Source: Hymenobacter sublimis
GTDB lineage: Bacteria > Bacteroidota > Bacteroidia > Cytophagales > Hymenobacteraceae
DNA length: 64,000 bases
Assembly (NCBI RefSeq): GCF_023101345.1
Contig: NZ_CP095848.1
Location: 433,501 to 497,500, forward strand
Direction: 5' to 3'
The notes below the pieces were generated by a model, which did not search any database, was not told the origin of the DNA, and saw only the letters and a list, made by a program, of their open reading frames with translations. Numbering within the stretch: position 1 is the first letter of the stretch; every line of letters starts with the position of its first letter. Of this stretch, positions 34,879 to 43,706 are shown piece after piece. The position numbers and the translations under genes are program-made.

Positions 34879-35550
34879 TTAAACCGGCCTTGCGTAGCCT
34901 TCTTCGGCAATGGCATCAGAAAGATGCACGTACGGGCCGTGGCCCTCCTGCTGGGCAGCTTTTAGCATGGCCTGAGCCACGGCGCTAGCTGGCACGGCCC
35001 GGTAGCTGCGTAGGTGCCCCACCAGCACCGGCCGTAGCACGCGCAGCAGTAGCGCCCCAAACTGCTCACCCGTGCGCTTTTTGGGGCGGGGGCCCAGCAG
35101 CAAGGAGGGCCGGAAGAAATGAATGGCGCGGAACGGCAACTGCCGCACGGCTTCCTCCATTTCGCCTTTCACCCGGTTATAGTAGAAGCGCGAACGGGAG
35201 TCGGCTCCCATGGCCGAAACAACTAGCAGCTGGGCCGCAAAGTTGGCCGCCGTAAGAGCCGCCAGCTTCACCACGTACAGGTAGTCGACGCGGTAAAATG
35301 CCTCCTTGGAGCCCGCCTGACGCATCGTTGTGCCCAGGCAGCAGAACACGTCGTCGGCAATAAGCTGCAGGCGGTGGTCCTCCAAGTGGTCAAAATCTAC
35401 TATTCGCTGCTCCAGTTTGGGGTGCATGATCGGGAGCGGCCGCCGGCCAACTGCAATAACCCGGTTGTACCGCCCCGAAACGAGGAGCAAGGGTAGCAAC
35501 TGGCTACCCACCAGGCCACTGGCCCCGACTATGAGTGCAGTTTTTTGCAT
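34879..35550 (-). CDS. NAD(P)-binding atypical SDR protein
   Basis: 223 residues from ATG 35550 (MQKTALIVGASG). Rossmann glycine motif IVGASGLVGSQLL, then VIAVGRRPLP, DDVFCCLGTT, a typical YNRVKGEME active-site-like Tyr-x3-Lys and HFFRPSLLLGPR. It matches the atypical SDR group near HTATIP2/TIP30 and YwnB, often called oxidoreductase or NAD-dependent epimerase. Substrate unknown. It follows the cvfB-like gene but is separated from it by a terminator-like palindrome at 35728. Confidence 0.85.
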   Translation of the reverse strand: MQKTALIVGASGLVGSQLLPLLLVSGRYNRVIAVGRRPLPIMHPKLEQRIVDFDHLEDHRLQLIADDVFCCLGTTMRQAGSKEAFYRVDYLYVVKLAALTAANFAAQLLVVSAMGADSRSRFYYNRVKGEMEEAVRQLPFRAIHFFRPSLLLGPRPKKRTGEQFGALLLRVLRPVLVGHLRSYRAVPASAVAQAMLKAAQQEGHGPYVHLSDAIAEEGYARPV

Positions 35551-35727
35551 AAGGTGAGGGTCACGGGCCAGCAAAAAATGAGAGCAATAAAAAAGGCGCC
35601 TTTTCTGGTACGTGCCGCTGGCTGAAACGCTGCCTTTCCTGAGCGCAGATGCGCGGGTCGCGCCCCGGGTTGCCCGTTACCAAGAACCTCGCATGCGCAA
35701 GGGCCTGCTGGCACCAAGAAAAACAAT

Positions 35728-35781
35728 GCCCTGGTTTTCCCGGCACTGCTAGCTATAGAGCAGCACCGGAAAAACCAGGGC
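35728..35781 (-). terminator. Strong hairpin terminator downstream of cvfB
   Basis: GCCCTGGTTTTCCCGG (35728-35743) pairs with CCGGAAAAACCAGGGC (35766-35781), with an inner CTGCT/AGCAG stem. The A-rich plus strand before it gives the U-rich end for the minus transcript. Confidence 0.75.
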
Positions 35782-35800
35782 AAAGGCGAAACAAGGTGGC

Positions 35801-36634
35801 TTACTTGCCCGGCACCAGCCGGGTTTGCTCGGGCTCCAACTCCACCATTCCTTGCTTGTACAAAGAGCCCAGGGCTTTTTTGAATATTTTCTTGCTCATA
35901 CCCAGCCGGCGGTAAATATCATCCGGCTCACTTTTGTCGCCGAGGGGTAGGGTGCCGCCGGCCTGGCGTAAGGCCGCCAGGAGGGTTTCGGCGGCGGCCA
36001 CGGCTTCGTCGTAGCCGGGGCGCTGCAGGCTGAGGTCGAGCTTGCCATCGGACCGCACCTGCCGGACGTAGCCCGTGTGCACGTCGCCGAGGCGCAGGGG
36101 CTTGAACACCTCGTTGTGGTAGAGCAGACCCTGGTGGGTGCCATCCACAATTACCTTGTAGCCCATGTCTGTTTCCTCGGCCACGAACAGGTCGGCCGCG
36201 TCGCCGGCTTTGCCCGGGAACGGGTCGGAGCTCAGAAACCACTCCCACTTAGCCGAGGCCACAATCCGGTCGGTGGCTTCATCCAAGTACACGAACACGG
36301 TGGCCCGCTCGCCGGGGCGCAGGGTGCGGCGCAGGTTGCGGTAGGGCAGGAGCAGGTCTTTCTCCAGGCCCCAATCCAGAAAGGCGCCGGTGGGCGTCAC
36401 GTCGCGCACGGTGAGAGCGGCAAACTGGCCTACCCGCGCGTAGGGCTCCAGGTTGGTGGCAATCAGCCGGTCCTCCGAGTCGCGGTACACGAACACGCGC
36501 ACCACGTCGCCTACGTGCGTACCAGCCGGAATGTACTTGCGCGGGAGCAGCAGGTCGCCGTCGTCGGAGGTTAGGTACATGCCAAAGTCTACCTCGCGGG
36601 CTACTTCCAGCTCGTTGAAATCACCAAGATTCAT
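35801..36634 (-). CDS. cvfB: CvfB-like S1 RNA-binding protein
   Basis: 277 residues. Tandem S1/OB-type repeats (EVAREVDFGMYLTSDDGDLL, GAFLDWGLEKDLLLPYRNL, GYKVIVDGTHQGLLYHNEVF) end in a winged-helix domain (SEPDDIYRRLGMSKKIFKKA, LGSLYKQGMVELEPEQTRLV). This is the CvfB/YitL family, RNA-binding regulators. The 5' leader contains a long low-complexity inverted repeat (36637-36912). Confidence 0.93.
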   Translation of the reverse strand: MNLGDFNELEVAREVDFGMYLTSDDGDLLLPRKYIPAGTHVGDVVRVFVYRDSEDRLIATNLEPYARVGQFAALTVRDVTPTGAFLDWGLEKDLLLPYRNLRRTLRPGERATVFVYLDEATDRIVASAKWEWFLSSDPFPGKAGDAADLFVAEETDMGYKVIVDGTHQGLLYHNEVFKPLRLGDVHTGYVRQVRSDGKLDLSLQRPGYDEAVAAAETLLAALRQAGGTLPLGDKSEPDDIYRRLGMSKKIFKKALGSLYKQGMVELEPEQTRLVPGK

Positions 36635-36636
36635 AT

Positions 36637-36912
36637 GTCAATGAAGAATGAGAAATGAGGAGTGAAGAATAACGCTGGCCCAAGGCCTAGGGGCAGTATC
36701 CTGTCCTCTTGTAGGGGAGTTGTCCAAGCGGGTTGCCTCACTCCCGGCCCCTTCCTCCAATAAAGGAAAAGAGGAGTCAGATGATAAAAGCAACGTTATT
36801 TCGCTTGGCCTGGTAGGAAAGGCAACAGGTTCTACGCGCGGTAAAGGTCCGAAGAAGCTACTGGCCAACAATTTTTAATTCTTCGTTCCTCGTTCTTCAT
36901 TCCCAATTCCTC
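36637..36912. repeat. Low-complexity inverted repeat filling a stop-to-start gap
   Basis: Next to the cvfB start: TGAAGAATGAGAAATGAGGA and GTGAAGAATA. Next to the BamA-like stop: AATTCTTCGTTCCTCGTTCT and TCATTCCCAATTCC, the imperfect reverse complement with a 7-nt indel. The about 190 bp between is unremarkable; an open frame at 36638-36871 on the minus strand is not convincing. Confidence 0.55.
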
Positions 36913-36913
36913 A

Positions 36914-38818
36914 CTACTGATAGCGCACTACCCCGGGCTGCCCGAAGCTAAAGTCGCTGAAGTCGTAGTAGGGCCGGGAGTTTTCAAACACGCGGATACC
37001 ATTGGGCGCGCTCATGCCCCGGGGGTAAAAGCCGAAGGTAATTTGGAAGGTGCGCAGGGCCGCATACTCGTTGCGAAAGCGCAGGCCCAGCCCGAAGCCG
37101 GTGTAGGGCGCCTCTTGGAAGGGGAGCACCTGGCGGGGCGTGCGGGCGTTCAGCCAGGCTACGTCGGCAAAGGCCACCCCCGCCATCCGGAAGCCCAAAA
37201 ACGAAACGGGCGTGAACAGGGTAGCCTCGTAGTTGAGCGTCACGCGGCTGGTGCCCAGTAGCAGGCCCTGGGGCTGAAAGCCGCGCAGGCCGTTTTCGCC
37301 ATCAATGCTGAGCGGCTGCTCCCCCGGCCGCCGGTTCAGACCTAGGCTGCTGCGCTGCCAAAAGAAGTGCCGCCACTGGTAGTTGCCCGTGTGGTAGAGG
37401 CGCGTGAAATACAGCAGCTCCCCGCTCACCAAGCCCTGCTGCCAGTCGTTGTCGCGCCCGCGCAGGTAGGAGCCAAATTCCCCGTTCAGGTACAGGTAGC
37501 CCCGTTGCGGGTGGTAGCCGGCGTAGGCCATCCGCAGGCCGTAGTAGCGGCGGTTGGCCACCTCATTAAACTCGTAGCCGGTAGTTAAGCTCAGCAGCGT
37601 GCCCGTTGGGATGTCCTCGGTGCGCCCAAAGCCAAACAAGTACTTATCCTTATAGTAACGCCGTATGCTATAGCCCACGGTGCCCAGCACCAGATTGGCG
37701 TTGAAATAATCAACCGTGGGTTTCTGGGCGTAGTTGGTGCGGATAACCCGGCCCGACACAATGACGCGGCCCGGGTTTTCGTACCCCAAATCGTAGCTTT
37801 TCAACCGCAGGGCCCTACCCAGCCACGCATCTTGCATGTTGTAGCGCAGCGGATCGAAAACGTACGGGTCTTCGGCCGTGCCGCTTCCCCGCGTAGCTAC
37901 CAGTCGGTCCACGAAATCGTAGCTCAGCGCCCCGGCGTACTGGGTGTTCACGGAGTAAAAGTCGCGGCTGAACCGCACGCCAGCTTCCCGGTTGCGGGTT
38001 TCGTTGCGGTAGCGCGCCTGCCCGTACACGAAGTTGCGGAACGGCACCAAGTAACTACCGTCGTAGCGCCAGGTTTGGCCCCCAGGCCCGTTGAAGCTGC
38101 GGCCGTACTCGTAGCGGTTCCGGAACTGGTGGCCCAGACCCAGGAAGTTCACGTCGCGCAAGCCAATGATGCCGGCTTCCACATCACGCAGCTGAAACGT
38201 GCCGCTAAGGCTGAAAACGTCCTTGGTGATGACCAGCACATCTACACTGTCAGCCGAGCTGGTGCGCTCATTCACAAACACGCGGGCGTCAAGAATCTCG
38301 GAGGTCTGGCGCAACAGGCGCTCCGATTCGGCCAAGTCCTGGGGCTCCAACTCGTCGCCTTCCCGGAACAGCAGCACCTGGCGCACCCGCGCCTTGTTGG
38401 TTTTGATGTGGAAGGTGTTGCCCGCTTTTTCCAGAATGTTGCGCGGAATGCGGGTGGAGTCGGAAATGCTGTACCCAAAGGCATCCAGCGTGCGCACGTC
38501 AATGCGCCGAATGACCTTGTAGTTGTGCCGGTCGTACTGCCGGTCGAGCAGGGTAGCATCCAGCCCGGCCTGGTCTTCGCGCCGCTCGGTAAAGTTGAAC
38601 AGAGCTGAAGCGGCTTTTCCCGCTATGGTTTTGCGCTTGGTGTACGCCTTGAGGCTGTTGAGCATGCGCTCCTGGTCGAAGCGGCGGCGCAAGGAATCGG
38701 GGCGGGCGCCCGGCAAACGGGTCGTATCGGGGGAGGGGAGGGCCGGCGTTTGGGCCCATGCCGAGGAGGCCAGAGCAAGCCCCAGCACTACTACCCACAT
38801 CCACACCAGGTACTTCAT
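36914..38818 (-). CDS. BamA/TamA-type outer-membrane barrel protein
   Basis: 634 residues with a Sec signal peptide (cleavage near SSAWAQ). About residues 95-205 form a POTRA-like part (VIRRIDVRTLDAFGYSISDS, FREGDELEPQDLAESERLL, VDVLVITKDVFSLSGTF). The C-terminal 400 residues are an Omp85-like barrel rich in Tyr and Arg (NRYEYGRSFNGPGGQTWRYD, GENGLRGFQPQGLLLGTSRV with the conserved RGF loop motif, FGFYPRGM near the end). The RGF motif supports the Omp85 superfamily. Cargo is unknown; the main BamA is probably elsewhere because this protein has too few POTRA domains. Confidence 0.85.
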   Translation of the reverse strand: MKYLVWMWVVVLGLALASSAWAQTPALPSPDTTRLPGARPDSLRRRFDQERMLNSLKAYTKRKTIAGKAASALFNFTERREDQAGLDATLLDRQYDRHNYKVIRRIDVRTLDAFGYSISDSTRIPRNILEKAGNTFHIKTNKARVRQVLLFREGDELEPQDLAESERLLRQTSEILDARVFVNERTSSADSVDVLVITKDVFSLSGTFQLRDVEAGIIGLRDVNFLGLGHQFRNRYEYGRSFNGPGGQTWRYDGSYLVPFRNFVYGQARYRNETRNREAGVRFSRDFYSVNTQYAGALSYDFVDRLVATRGSGTAEDPYVFDPLRYNMQDAWLGRALRLKSYDLGYENPGRVIVSGRVIRTNYAQKPTVDYFNANLVLGTVGYSIRRYYKDKYLFGFGRTEDIPTGTLLSLTTGYEFNEVANRRYYGLRMAYAGYHPQRGYLYLNGEFGSYLRGRDNDWQQGLVSGELLYFTRLYHTGNYQWRHFFWQRSSLGLNRRPGEQPLSIDGENGLRGFQPQGLLLGTSRVTLNYEATLFTPVSFLGFRMAGVAFADVAWLNARTPRQVLPFQEAPYTGFGLGLRFRNEYAALRTFQITFGFYPRGMSAPNGIRVFENSRPYYDFSDFSFGQPGVVRYQ

Positions 38819-39030
38819 AATTACGATTAGCCAGTCTTGGCAAGATACAGCGCAAATGCATTTCGCGCGGCGTGTAGTTGGGGGTAAACGGGCAGGAAAT
38901 AAGGAGCAAACGAGCGGATTACTGGCCGAGTGAAAATCTCTAGTGAAGGAACATTTCCAAAGAAATTAGCCTTATAAGATGATGCGTATTCGCGCGTAAT
39001 ATTCTATTTTTAAGCCAAGAAACCGGCCCG

Positions 39031-40299
39031 ATGAACGACCAGCGTATTCAGGAAAAGCTAAGTATTTTGGCAGATGCCGCGAAGTACGACGTATCGTGCT
39101 CCAGCAGCGGCGGCAAGCGCAAAAATGAGGACAAAGGCTTAGGCAACGCCGAAGGCATGGGCATCTGCCACAGCTATACCGAGGACGGCCGTTGCGTGAG
39201 CCTGCTCAAGATTCTGCTGACCAACCACTGCATTTTCGACTGCGCCTACTGCGTCTCGCGCCGCAGCAACGACGTAAAGCGCGCCGCCTTCACCGTGGAC
39301 GAAGTTGTGGATCTGACCATGAACTTCTACCGTCGTAACTACATCGAAGGGCTGTTCTTGAGTTCCGGTATTTTCTCCTCCCCCGACTATACCATGGAGC
39401 GGCTGGTGCGCATTATTAAAAAGCTGCGCACGGAGCACAAGTTCAACGGTTACATTCACGTGAAGGCCATTCCCGGCGCTTCTGAAGAGCTGATTCAGGA
39501 GGCTGGCCTGTACGCCGACCGTCTGAGCGTGAATATTGAGCTGCCCTCGGAAATGGCCCTGCAGAACCTGGCCCCCGAAAAGAACTACCAGGAGATTCTG
39601 ACGCCGATGGCTCAGATTCGGGACGGTATTCAGCAGAATAAGGACGAAAAGGCCCTGTTTAAGAAAGTGCCGCAGTTTGCCACCGCCGGCCAAAGCACCC
39701 AACTCATTGTGGGCGCGTCGGCGGAAAACGACCTGCAGATCATCAGCCTCACCGACTCGCTTTACAAAGGCTACGGGCTGAAGCGCGTGTACTACTCGGG
39801 CTACATCCCCGTCACCGACGACGCCCGCCTGCCCCAGGTCACGCAGCCGCCCCTGATCCGGGAGCACCGCCTCTACCAAACCGACTGGCTGATGCGCTTC
39901 TACGGCTTCCAGGCCGATGAAATTCTGGACCCCGCGCACCCTTTCCTCGACCTGGAAATTGACCCGAAGCTGGCTTGGGCCTTACGCAACCGCCACGTGT
40001 TTCCGGTGGACGTGAATACCGCCGACTACGAAATGATTCTGCGCATTCCGGGGGTAGGGGCCCGCTCGGCCAAGCGCATTGTGGCCGCCCGCCGGTTCGC
40101 GCCCGTCACGCTGGACCACCTGCACAAGTTTGGGGTGGTGCTCAAGCGAGCCAAGTTCTTCCTGACCTGTCGGGGTCAGGCTCTGGAAAAACGCGACTAC
40201 GACGAGCAGACTATTCGCCGCCAGATTCTGTTTGGAGCCGGCTCCGTGCGCTCGGCCCTGGTTACCCAGCAGCTCGACCTTTTCGCGCAAGCGTCTTAA
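39031..40299 (+). CDS. Putative DNA modification/repair radical SAM protein
   Basis: 422 residues. Radical SAM CxxxCxxC cluster motif in TNHCIFDCAYCVSRRSNDVK, followed by LFLSSGIFSSPDYTMERLVR, LHIHVKAIPGAS-like GYIHVKAIPGASEELI and SVNIELPSEMALQNLAPEK. The C-terminus has helix-hairpin-helix DNA-binding elements (VDVNTADYEMILRIPGVGAR, SAKRIVAARRF). It matches the radical SAM family that is linked across bacteria to a DUF4130 protein, and that partner is at 41636. The reaction is unknown; photoproduct lyase-like chemistry on DNA is suggested by family descriptions, not shown. Confidence 0.9.
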   Translation: MNDQRIQEKLSILADAAKYDVSCSSSGGKRKNEDKGLGNAEGMGICHSYTEDGRCVSLLKILLTNHCIFDCAYCVSRRSNDVKRAAFTVDEVVDLTMNFYRRNYIEGLFLSSGIFSSPDYTMERLVRIIKKLRTEHKFNGYIHVKAIPGASEELIQEAGLYADRLSVNIELPSEMALQNLAPEKNYQEILTPMAQIRDGIQQNKDEKALFKKVPQFATAGQSTQLIVGASAENDLQIISLTDSLYKGYGLKRVYYSGYIPVTDDARLPQVTQPPLIREHRLYQTDWLMRFYGFQADEILDPAHPFLDLEIDPKLAWALRNRHVFPVDVNTADYEMILRIPGVGARSAKRIVAARRFAPVTLDHLHKFGVVLKRAKFFLTCRGQALEKRDYDEQTIRRQILFGAGSVRSALVTQQLDLFAQAS

Positions 40300-40300
40300 G

Positions 40301-40380
40301 TAGCGGTTAGGTAGTAGCTGCTGACTGTCAAGATGATGAACCTTTCTTCGAACTATTAGCAGCTACTACCTGATAGCTCA
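40301..40380. repeat. Inverted repeat after the radical SAM gene
   Basis: AGGTAGTAGCTGCT (40309-40322) pairs exactly with AGCAGCTACTACCT near 40358-40371, with weaker outer pairing (TAGCGGTT / GATAGCT). It starts 2 bp after the stop and ends 13 bp before ATG 40393. Confidence 0.65.
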
Positions 40381-40392
40381 ACTCCAAGCCTC

Positions 40393-40578
40393 ATGACTAT
40401 TTCTCACCGCGCTGCCGTCGCGTCGGCCGCCTCCGCTGAAACCGCCAAATCCATGAAAGTTGCCCGTATTGCCTGCTGCTGTAAGCTTTCGGATCTGTTG
40501 CCGCTGGTGCAGCAGCTTCACCGCGAGGTAGCCCGCACCAATGCCGCCCGCAGCGGGCGACGTTCGGAGGCGGCGTAA
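40393..40578 (+). CDS. Doubtful small protein with Cys triplet (61 aa)
   Basis: Reads TISHRAAVASAASAETAKSM, then KVARIACCCKLSDLLPLVQQ and a basic end. No family recognised, and low-complexity composition makes it uncertain. Its position right after a stop-to-start inverted repeat, as at 9728 and 29931, gives some support. An alternative is that the region is non-coding leader for the next gene at 40635, which has an imperfect TAACCTTG box. Confidence 0.3.
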   Translation: MTISHRAAVASAASAETAKSMKVARIACCCKLSDLLPLVQQLHREVARTNAARSGRRSEAA

Positions 40579-40634
40579 GCAACATGTGAAAGTTGAAGCG
40601 GTAACCTTGCGGCGGTGGGCGGGGTAGGAAGCGT

Positions 40635-41501
40635 ATGACTTTCACCCTTGAACACCACCACGTTCCAACCAACGGCATTAGGCTACACGTGGTGCAGTGT
40701 GGCCCCGTCAGTGGACCTCTGGTTTTGCTGCTGCACGGGTTTCCGGAGTTCTGGTACGGGTGGCGGCATCAGCTTCAGGCCCTGGCGGCGGCTGGCTACC
40801 GCGTGTGGGCCCCCGATCAGCGCGGCTACAACCTCAGCGACAAACCAGCCCGCGTGGCCGATTACCGCATTGGGCAACTAGGAGCCGACATGCTGGGCCT
40901 TCTGGATGCAGCCGGCCAGGAAAAAGTCGTAGTAATAGGGCACGATTGGGGCGCGGCCGTAACGTGGTGGCTGGCGGCCCACCATCCCGAGCGCCTACAC
41001 CGGGTAGCCATCCTCAACGTTCCTCATCCGGCCGTACTTGGCCGGGCCCTGCGCCGCACACCCCGCCAATTGGTGAAAAGCTGGTACATCTTCTTTTTTC
41101 AACTGCCCTGGCTACCGGAGCAGCTGTTTCGGCGGCGCGGGTTTCGGTTTGGCCGCGGTGCGTTGCGCGGCACGAGTTGGCCAGGTACGTTTACTACCGC
41201 GGACCTGCGCATGTACACGGAGGCCTGGGCCCAGCCGGGGGCCGTTACTGGCATGATTAATTGGTACCGCGCCGCATTTCGTAACGCCCGCCAAACGGGC
41301 CGGCCGGGCCGGATTACCATTCCTGTTCGGCTACTCTGGGGTAAGCAAGACGCCTTCCTGGAACCTGGGCTAGCTCAGTTAAGCCTGGAAATGTGCGAGC
41401 AAGGAGAGCTGACGTATTTCGACCGCGCTACCCATTGGCTGCACCAAGAAGAGCCCGCAGCAGTAAATAAGCTGCTACTAGAGTTTCTGCAGCGGCCGTA
41501 G
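40635..41501 (+). CDS. Epoxide-hydrolase-like alpha/beta hydrolase
   Basis: 288 residues. LLLHGFPEFWYGWRHQL is the oxyanion block, APDQRGYNLSDKP the family signature, and GHDWGAAVTWWLA the nucleophile elbow with Asp. WGKQDAFLEPG carries the acid and ATHWLHQEEP the catalytic His. The Asp nucleophile puts it with epoxide hydrolases and haloalkane dehalogenases. A WYRAAF-type cap residue set is present. It lies between the radical SAM and DUF4130 genes, in the same direction, which separates a pair that is normally adjacent. Confidence 0.9.
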   Translation: MTFTLEHHHVPTNGIRLHVVQCGPVSGPLVLLLHGFPEFWYGWRHQLQALAAAGYRVWAPDQRGYNLSDKPARVADYRIGQLGADMLGLLDAAGQEKVVVIGHDWGAAVTWWLAAHHPERLHRVAILNVPHPAVLGRALRRTPRQLVKSWYIFFFQLPWLPEQLFRRRGFRFGRGALRGTSWPGTFTTADLRMYTEAWAQPGAVTGMINWYRAAFRNARQTGRPGRITIPVRLLWGKQDAFLEPGLAQLSLEMCEQGELTYFDRATHWLHQEEPAAVNKLLLEFLQRP

Positions 41502-41635
41502 AAGCGCAGCCTACCGTCAGCACCGAGGTATTACAGGCCGTATGGGCCTGGCTGCTGAGGCACCTGCAGCAATATCTCTGACTACGACAAGACGCCCGCG
41601 CGTACGCTATTACTTCCAATCCCATTCATCTTGCC

Positions 41636-42604
41636 ATGAGCCGTTCGCTTCAGCCCATTCGTTCTCGCAAAGGTGTTCCAACTACGAAAGCGCCGGCCTC
41701 GGTAGCACCGCGCCGCGCCGTGGTGCAGCTGACTAACCCGCCGCTAGATTACGCCTATGATGGCTCGTTTGAGGGGTTGCTGACGGTGCTGTTTAACGTT
41801 TACGACCGGAAGGCGGCGCCCAATAGCATTCAACCGCTTGGGGCAGTGCAGGGTGGCTTGTTTGCCCAGCCCGTCCAGATTGATACCCACGAGGCCACGG
41901 CGGCGCGGGTATGGGAAGGCCTGCTACGCCACATGGACCAAGAAGCGCGCACCCGCTTGTTTCACACGTTTTTAAGTGAACAGCCTGATCGGGAGCTACT
42001 CATCTTCCGCTACGCCGACTTGGCCATGCGCGCCGGCCGCGACATTTCCGACAACTACGCCGACGACAATGTGCGCCGCATTGCCGGCATTGCCCAGCAG
42101 ATGTACCGCGAAAAGCACCGCATGGAAGCCTTCGTGCGCTTCGAAAAAACCTCCGACGGACTGTTTCACGCCACCATCGACCCCGACTTTGATGTGCTGC
42201 CGCTGATTGCCCCTCATTTTACCAAGCGCTACTCCGACCAGCGCTGGCTGATTTTCGACCGCCGCCGCCGCTACGGTTTGTACTACGACCTGACCCGCAC
42301 TGATGTGGTGCAATTTGAAACAACTACCCCGCAGCGGACCACCGACATTTCCGCTACCGTCCTCGACGAGCGGGAGCCCCTGTTCAAGCTTCTGTGGCAG
42401 TCGTACTTTGACCACGTGAACATTCCGGAGCGCAAAAACATGAAGCTGCACCGGCGCCATATACCCTTGCGTTACTGGCGTTACCTCAGCGAAAAGCAGC
42501 CCCGGGAGCAGCGCTTCGAACCCATCAAGAACAAGCGGCCAGTGCAGCCCGGTGGGCCAGCCCTAGGCAGTGGGAGTAGTGCGCCGCAGGAGGAAAAAGG
42601 CTAA
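41636..42604 (+). CDS. DUF4130 protein, partner of the radical SAM protein
   Basis: 322 residues. Characteristic start YAYDGSFEGLLTVLFNVYDR, then FRYADLAMRAGRDISDNYAD, MEAFVRFEKTSDGLFHATID, FTKRYSDQRWLIFDRRRRYG and the closing KNMKLHRRHIPLRYWRYLSE. This is the DUF4130/TIGR03915 family, defined by genome linkage to the radical SAM protein now found at 39031. No catalytic role has been shown that I know of. A 33-residue N-terminal Arg/Ser-rich extension and a low-complexity C-terminal tail are present. Confidence 0.9.
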   Translation: MSRSLQPIRSRKGVPTTKAPASVAPRRAVVQLTNPPLDYAYDGSFEGLLTVLFNVYDRKAAPNSIQPLGAVQGGLFAQPVQIDTHEATAARVWEGLLRHMDQEARTRLFHTFLSEQPDRELLIFRYADLAMRAGRDISDNYADDNVRRIAGIAQQMYREKHRMEAFVRFEKTSDGLFHATIDPDFDVLPLIAPHFTKRYSDQRWLIFDRRRRYGLYYDLTRTDVVQFETTTPQRTTDISATVLDEREPLFKLLWQSYFDHVNIPERKNMKLHRRHIPLRYWRYLSEKQPREQRFEPIKNKRPVQPGGPALGSGSSAPQEEKG

Positions 42605-42683
42605 TTTGCACCCATTCCAGACCCAAGTTGTCGTTTTTGGGCTCTGAAATTCTTTGCCTTTCCTCCGCCTTACTACCTATTCT

Positions 42684-43544
42684 ATGGGTTCTACTACGCT
42701 CGTTTTTGGAGCCTCCGGGCAATTAGGCCAGTGCCTGCAACACGTTGCCAAGGAGCGCAACCTAACCAACTTGGTTTTCCTGCCCGAAGACCAAGCCAAC
42801 ATCCTGAACGTGGAGGCCCTGCAGGCCGTGTTTGCCCAATACCAGCCGGCTTACATCATCAACTGCGCTGCCTACACCGCCGTGGACAAGGCCGAGGACG
42901 AGGTGGATATTGCCCGCAAAGTAAACCGCGACGGAGCCGAGAACTTGGCCCGGCTGTGCGGCGAGCATGGCACCACGTTTATCCACATTTCCACCGATTT
43001 CGTGTTTGCTGGCACTGGCAACACGCCCCTGCTGGAAACCGACGAGGCTACGCCCATTAGTGTGTATGGCCTTACCAAGTTGGAGGGGGAACAGGTAATT
43101 CCGGCCCACACCAGCCAATACTTCATCCTGCGTACCAGCTGGTTGTACTCAGAATACGCCGGTAACTTCGTAAAAACGATGCTTCGGTTTGGTCGGGAGC
43201 GGGAAGAAATGAAGGTTATCTGGGACCAAGCCGGCACGCCTACTTACGCCATTGACTTGGCCGGCTGCATCCTCACCATCATCGAAAGCCAGAGCCAACA
43301 GTACGGCATTTACCACTACAGCAACGAGGGCCTGACCTCCTGGTACGATTTCGCCGTGGCCATTTTCGAGCTGAGCAATACGCCGGTGCGCACCCTTCCC
43401 ATCCGTACCGCCGAATACCCCACCAAGGCCACCCGCCCCGCCTATTCCGTCATGGACAAGACCAAGGCCAAAACCCAGCTTGGCGTGGCCATTCCGCACT
43501 GGCGCGACAGTTTGAAGGTGTGTCTGAGCCGCCTAGAGGCGTAG
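42684..43544 (+). CDS. rfbD: dTDP-4-dehydrorhamnose reductase
   Basis: 286 residues from ATG 42684. Last step of dTDP-L-rhamnose synthesis. The NAD(P) Rossmann motif VFGASGQLGQCLQ, INCAAYTAVDKAEDE, IHISTDFVFAG and the active-site VYGLTKLEGEQ (Tyr-x3-Lys) are all present, as is RTSWLYSEYAGNFVKTML. No rfbA/B/C is in the window, so this gene is separate from the usual operon. A terminator follows. Confidence 0.93.
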   Translation: MGSTTLVFGASGQLGQCLQHVAKERNLTNLVFLPEDQANILNVEALQAVFAQYQPAYIINCAAYTAVDKAEDEVDIARKVNRDGAENLARLCGEHGTTFIHISTDFVFAGTGNTPLLETDEATPISVYGLTKLEGEQVIPAHTSQYFILRTSWLYSEYAGNFVKTMLRFGREREEMKVIWDQAGTPTYAIDLAGCILTIIESQSQQYGIYHYSNEGLTSWYDFAVAIFELSNTPVRTLPIRTAEYPTKATRPAYSVMDKTKAKTQLGVAIPHWRDSLKVCLSRLEA

Positions 43545-43568
43545 ATTTATCCTAAGATACTGAGCCGG

Positions 43569-43610
43569 AAAAGGCCCTGCGACACGTATTGCGCGTCGCA
43601 GGGCCTTTTT
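43569..43610. terminator. Bidirectional intrinsic terminator
   Basis: AAAAGGCCCTGCGAC (43569-43583) pairs with GTCGCAGGGCCTTTT, with A-run and T-run at the ends. It lies between the convergent rfbD and MFS transporter genes. Confidence 0.92.
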
Positions 43611-43706
43611 GCTGTAGTAGACAACCGACAGAATTGTCTGGATGATGGTGAGCAAGAGGAGAACAGGAGGGCCGGCTACGAATTGAAAGAGCAAACGGCC
43701 CGCAAA

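Noticed and set aside
36700-36790. tRNA-like stretch starting GGGGAGTTGTCCAAGCGG
   Set aside because: It resembles the 5' end of a class II tRNA but no anticodon arm or TTCGA-type T-loop follows at the right distance.
36638-36871. Minus-strand frame of 77 codons between the BamA-like and cvfB genes
   Set aside because: It starts inside one repeat arm and ends in the other; sequence looks low complexity.
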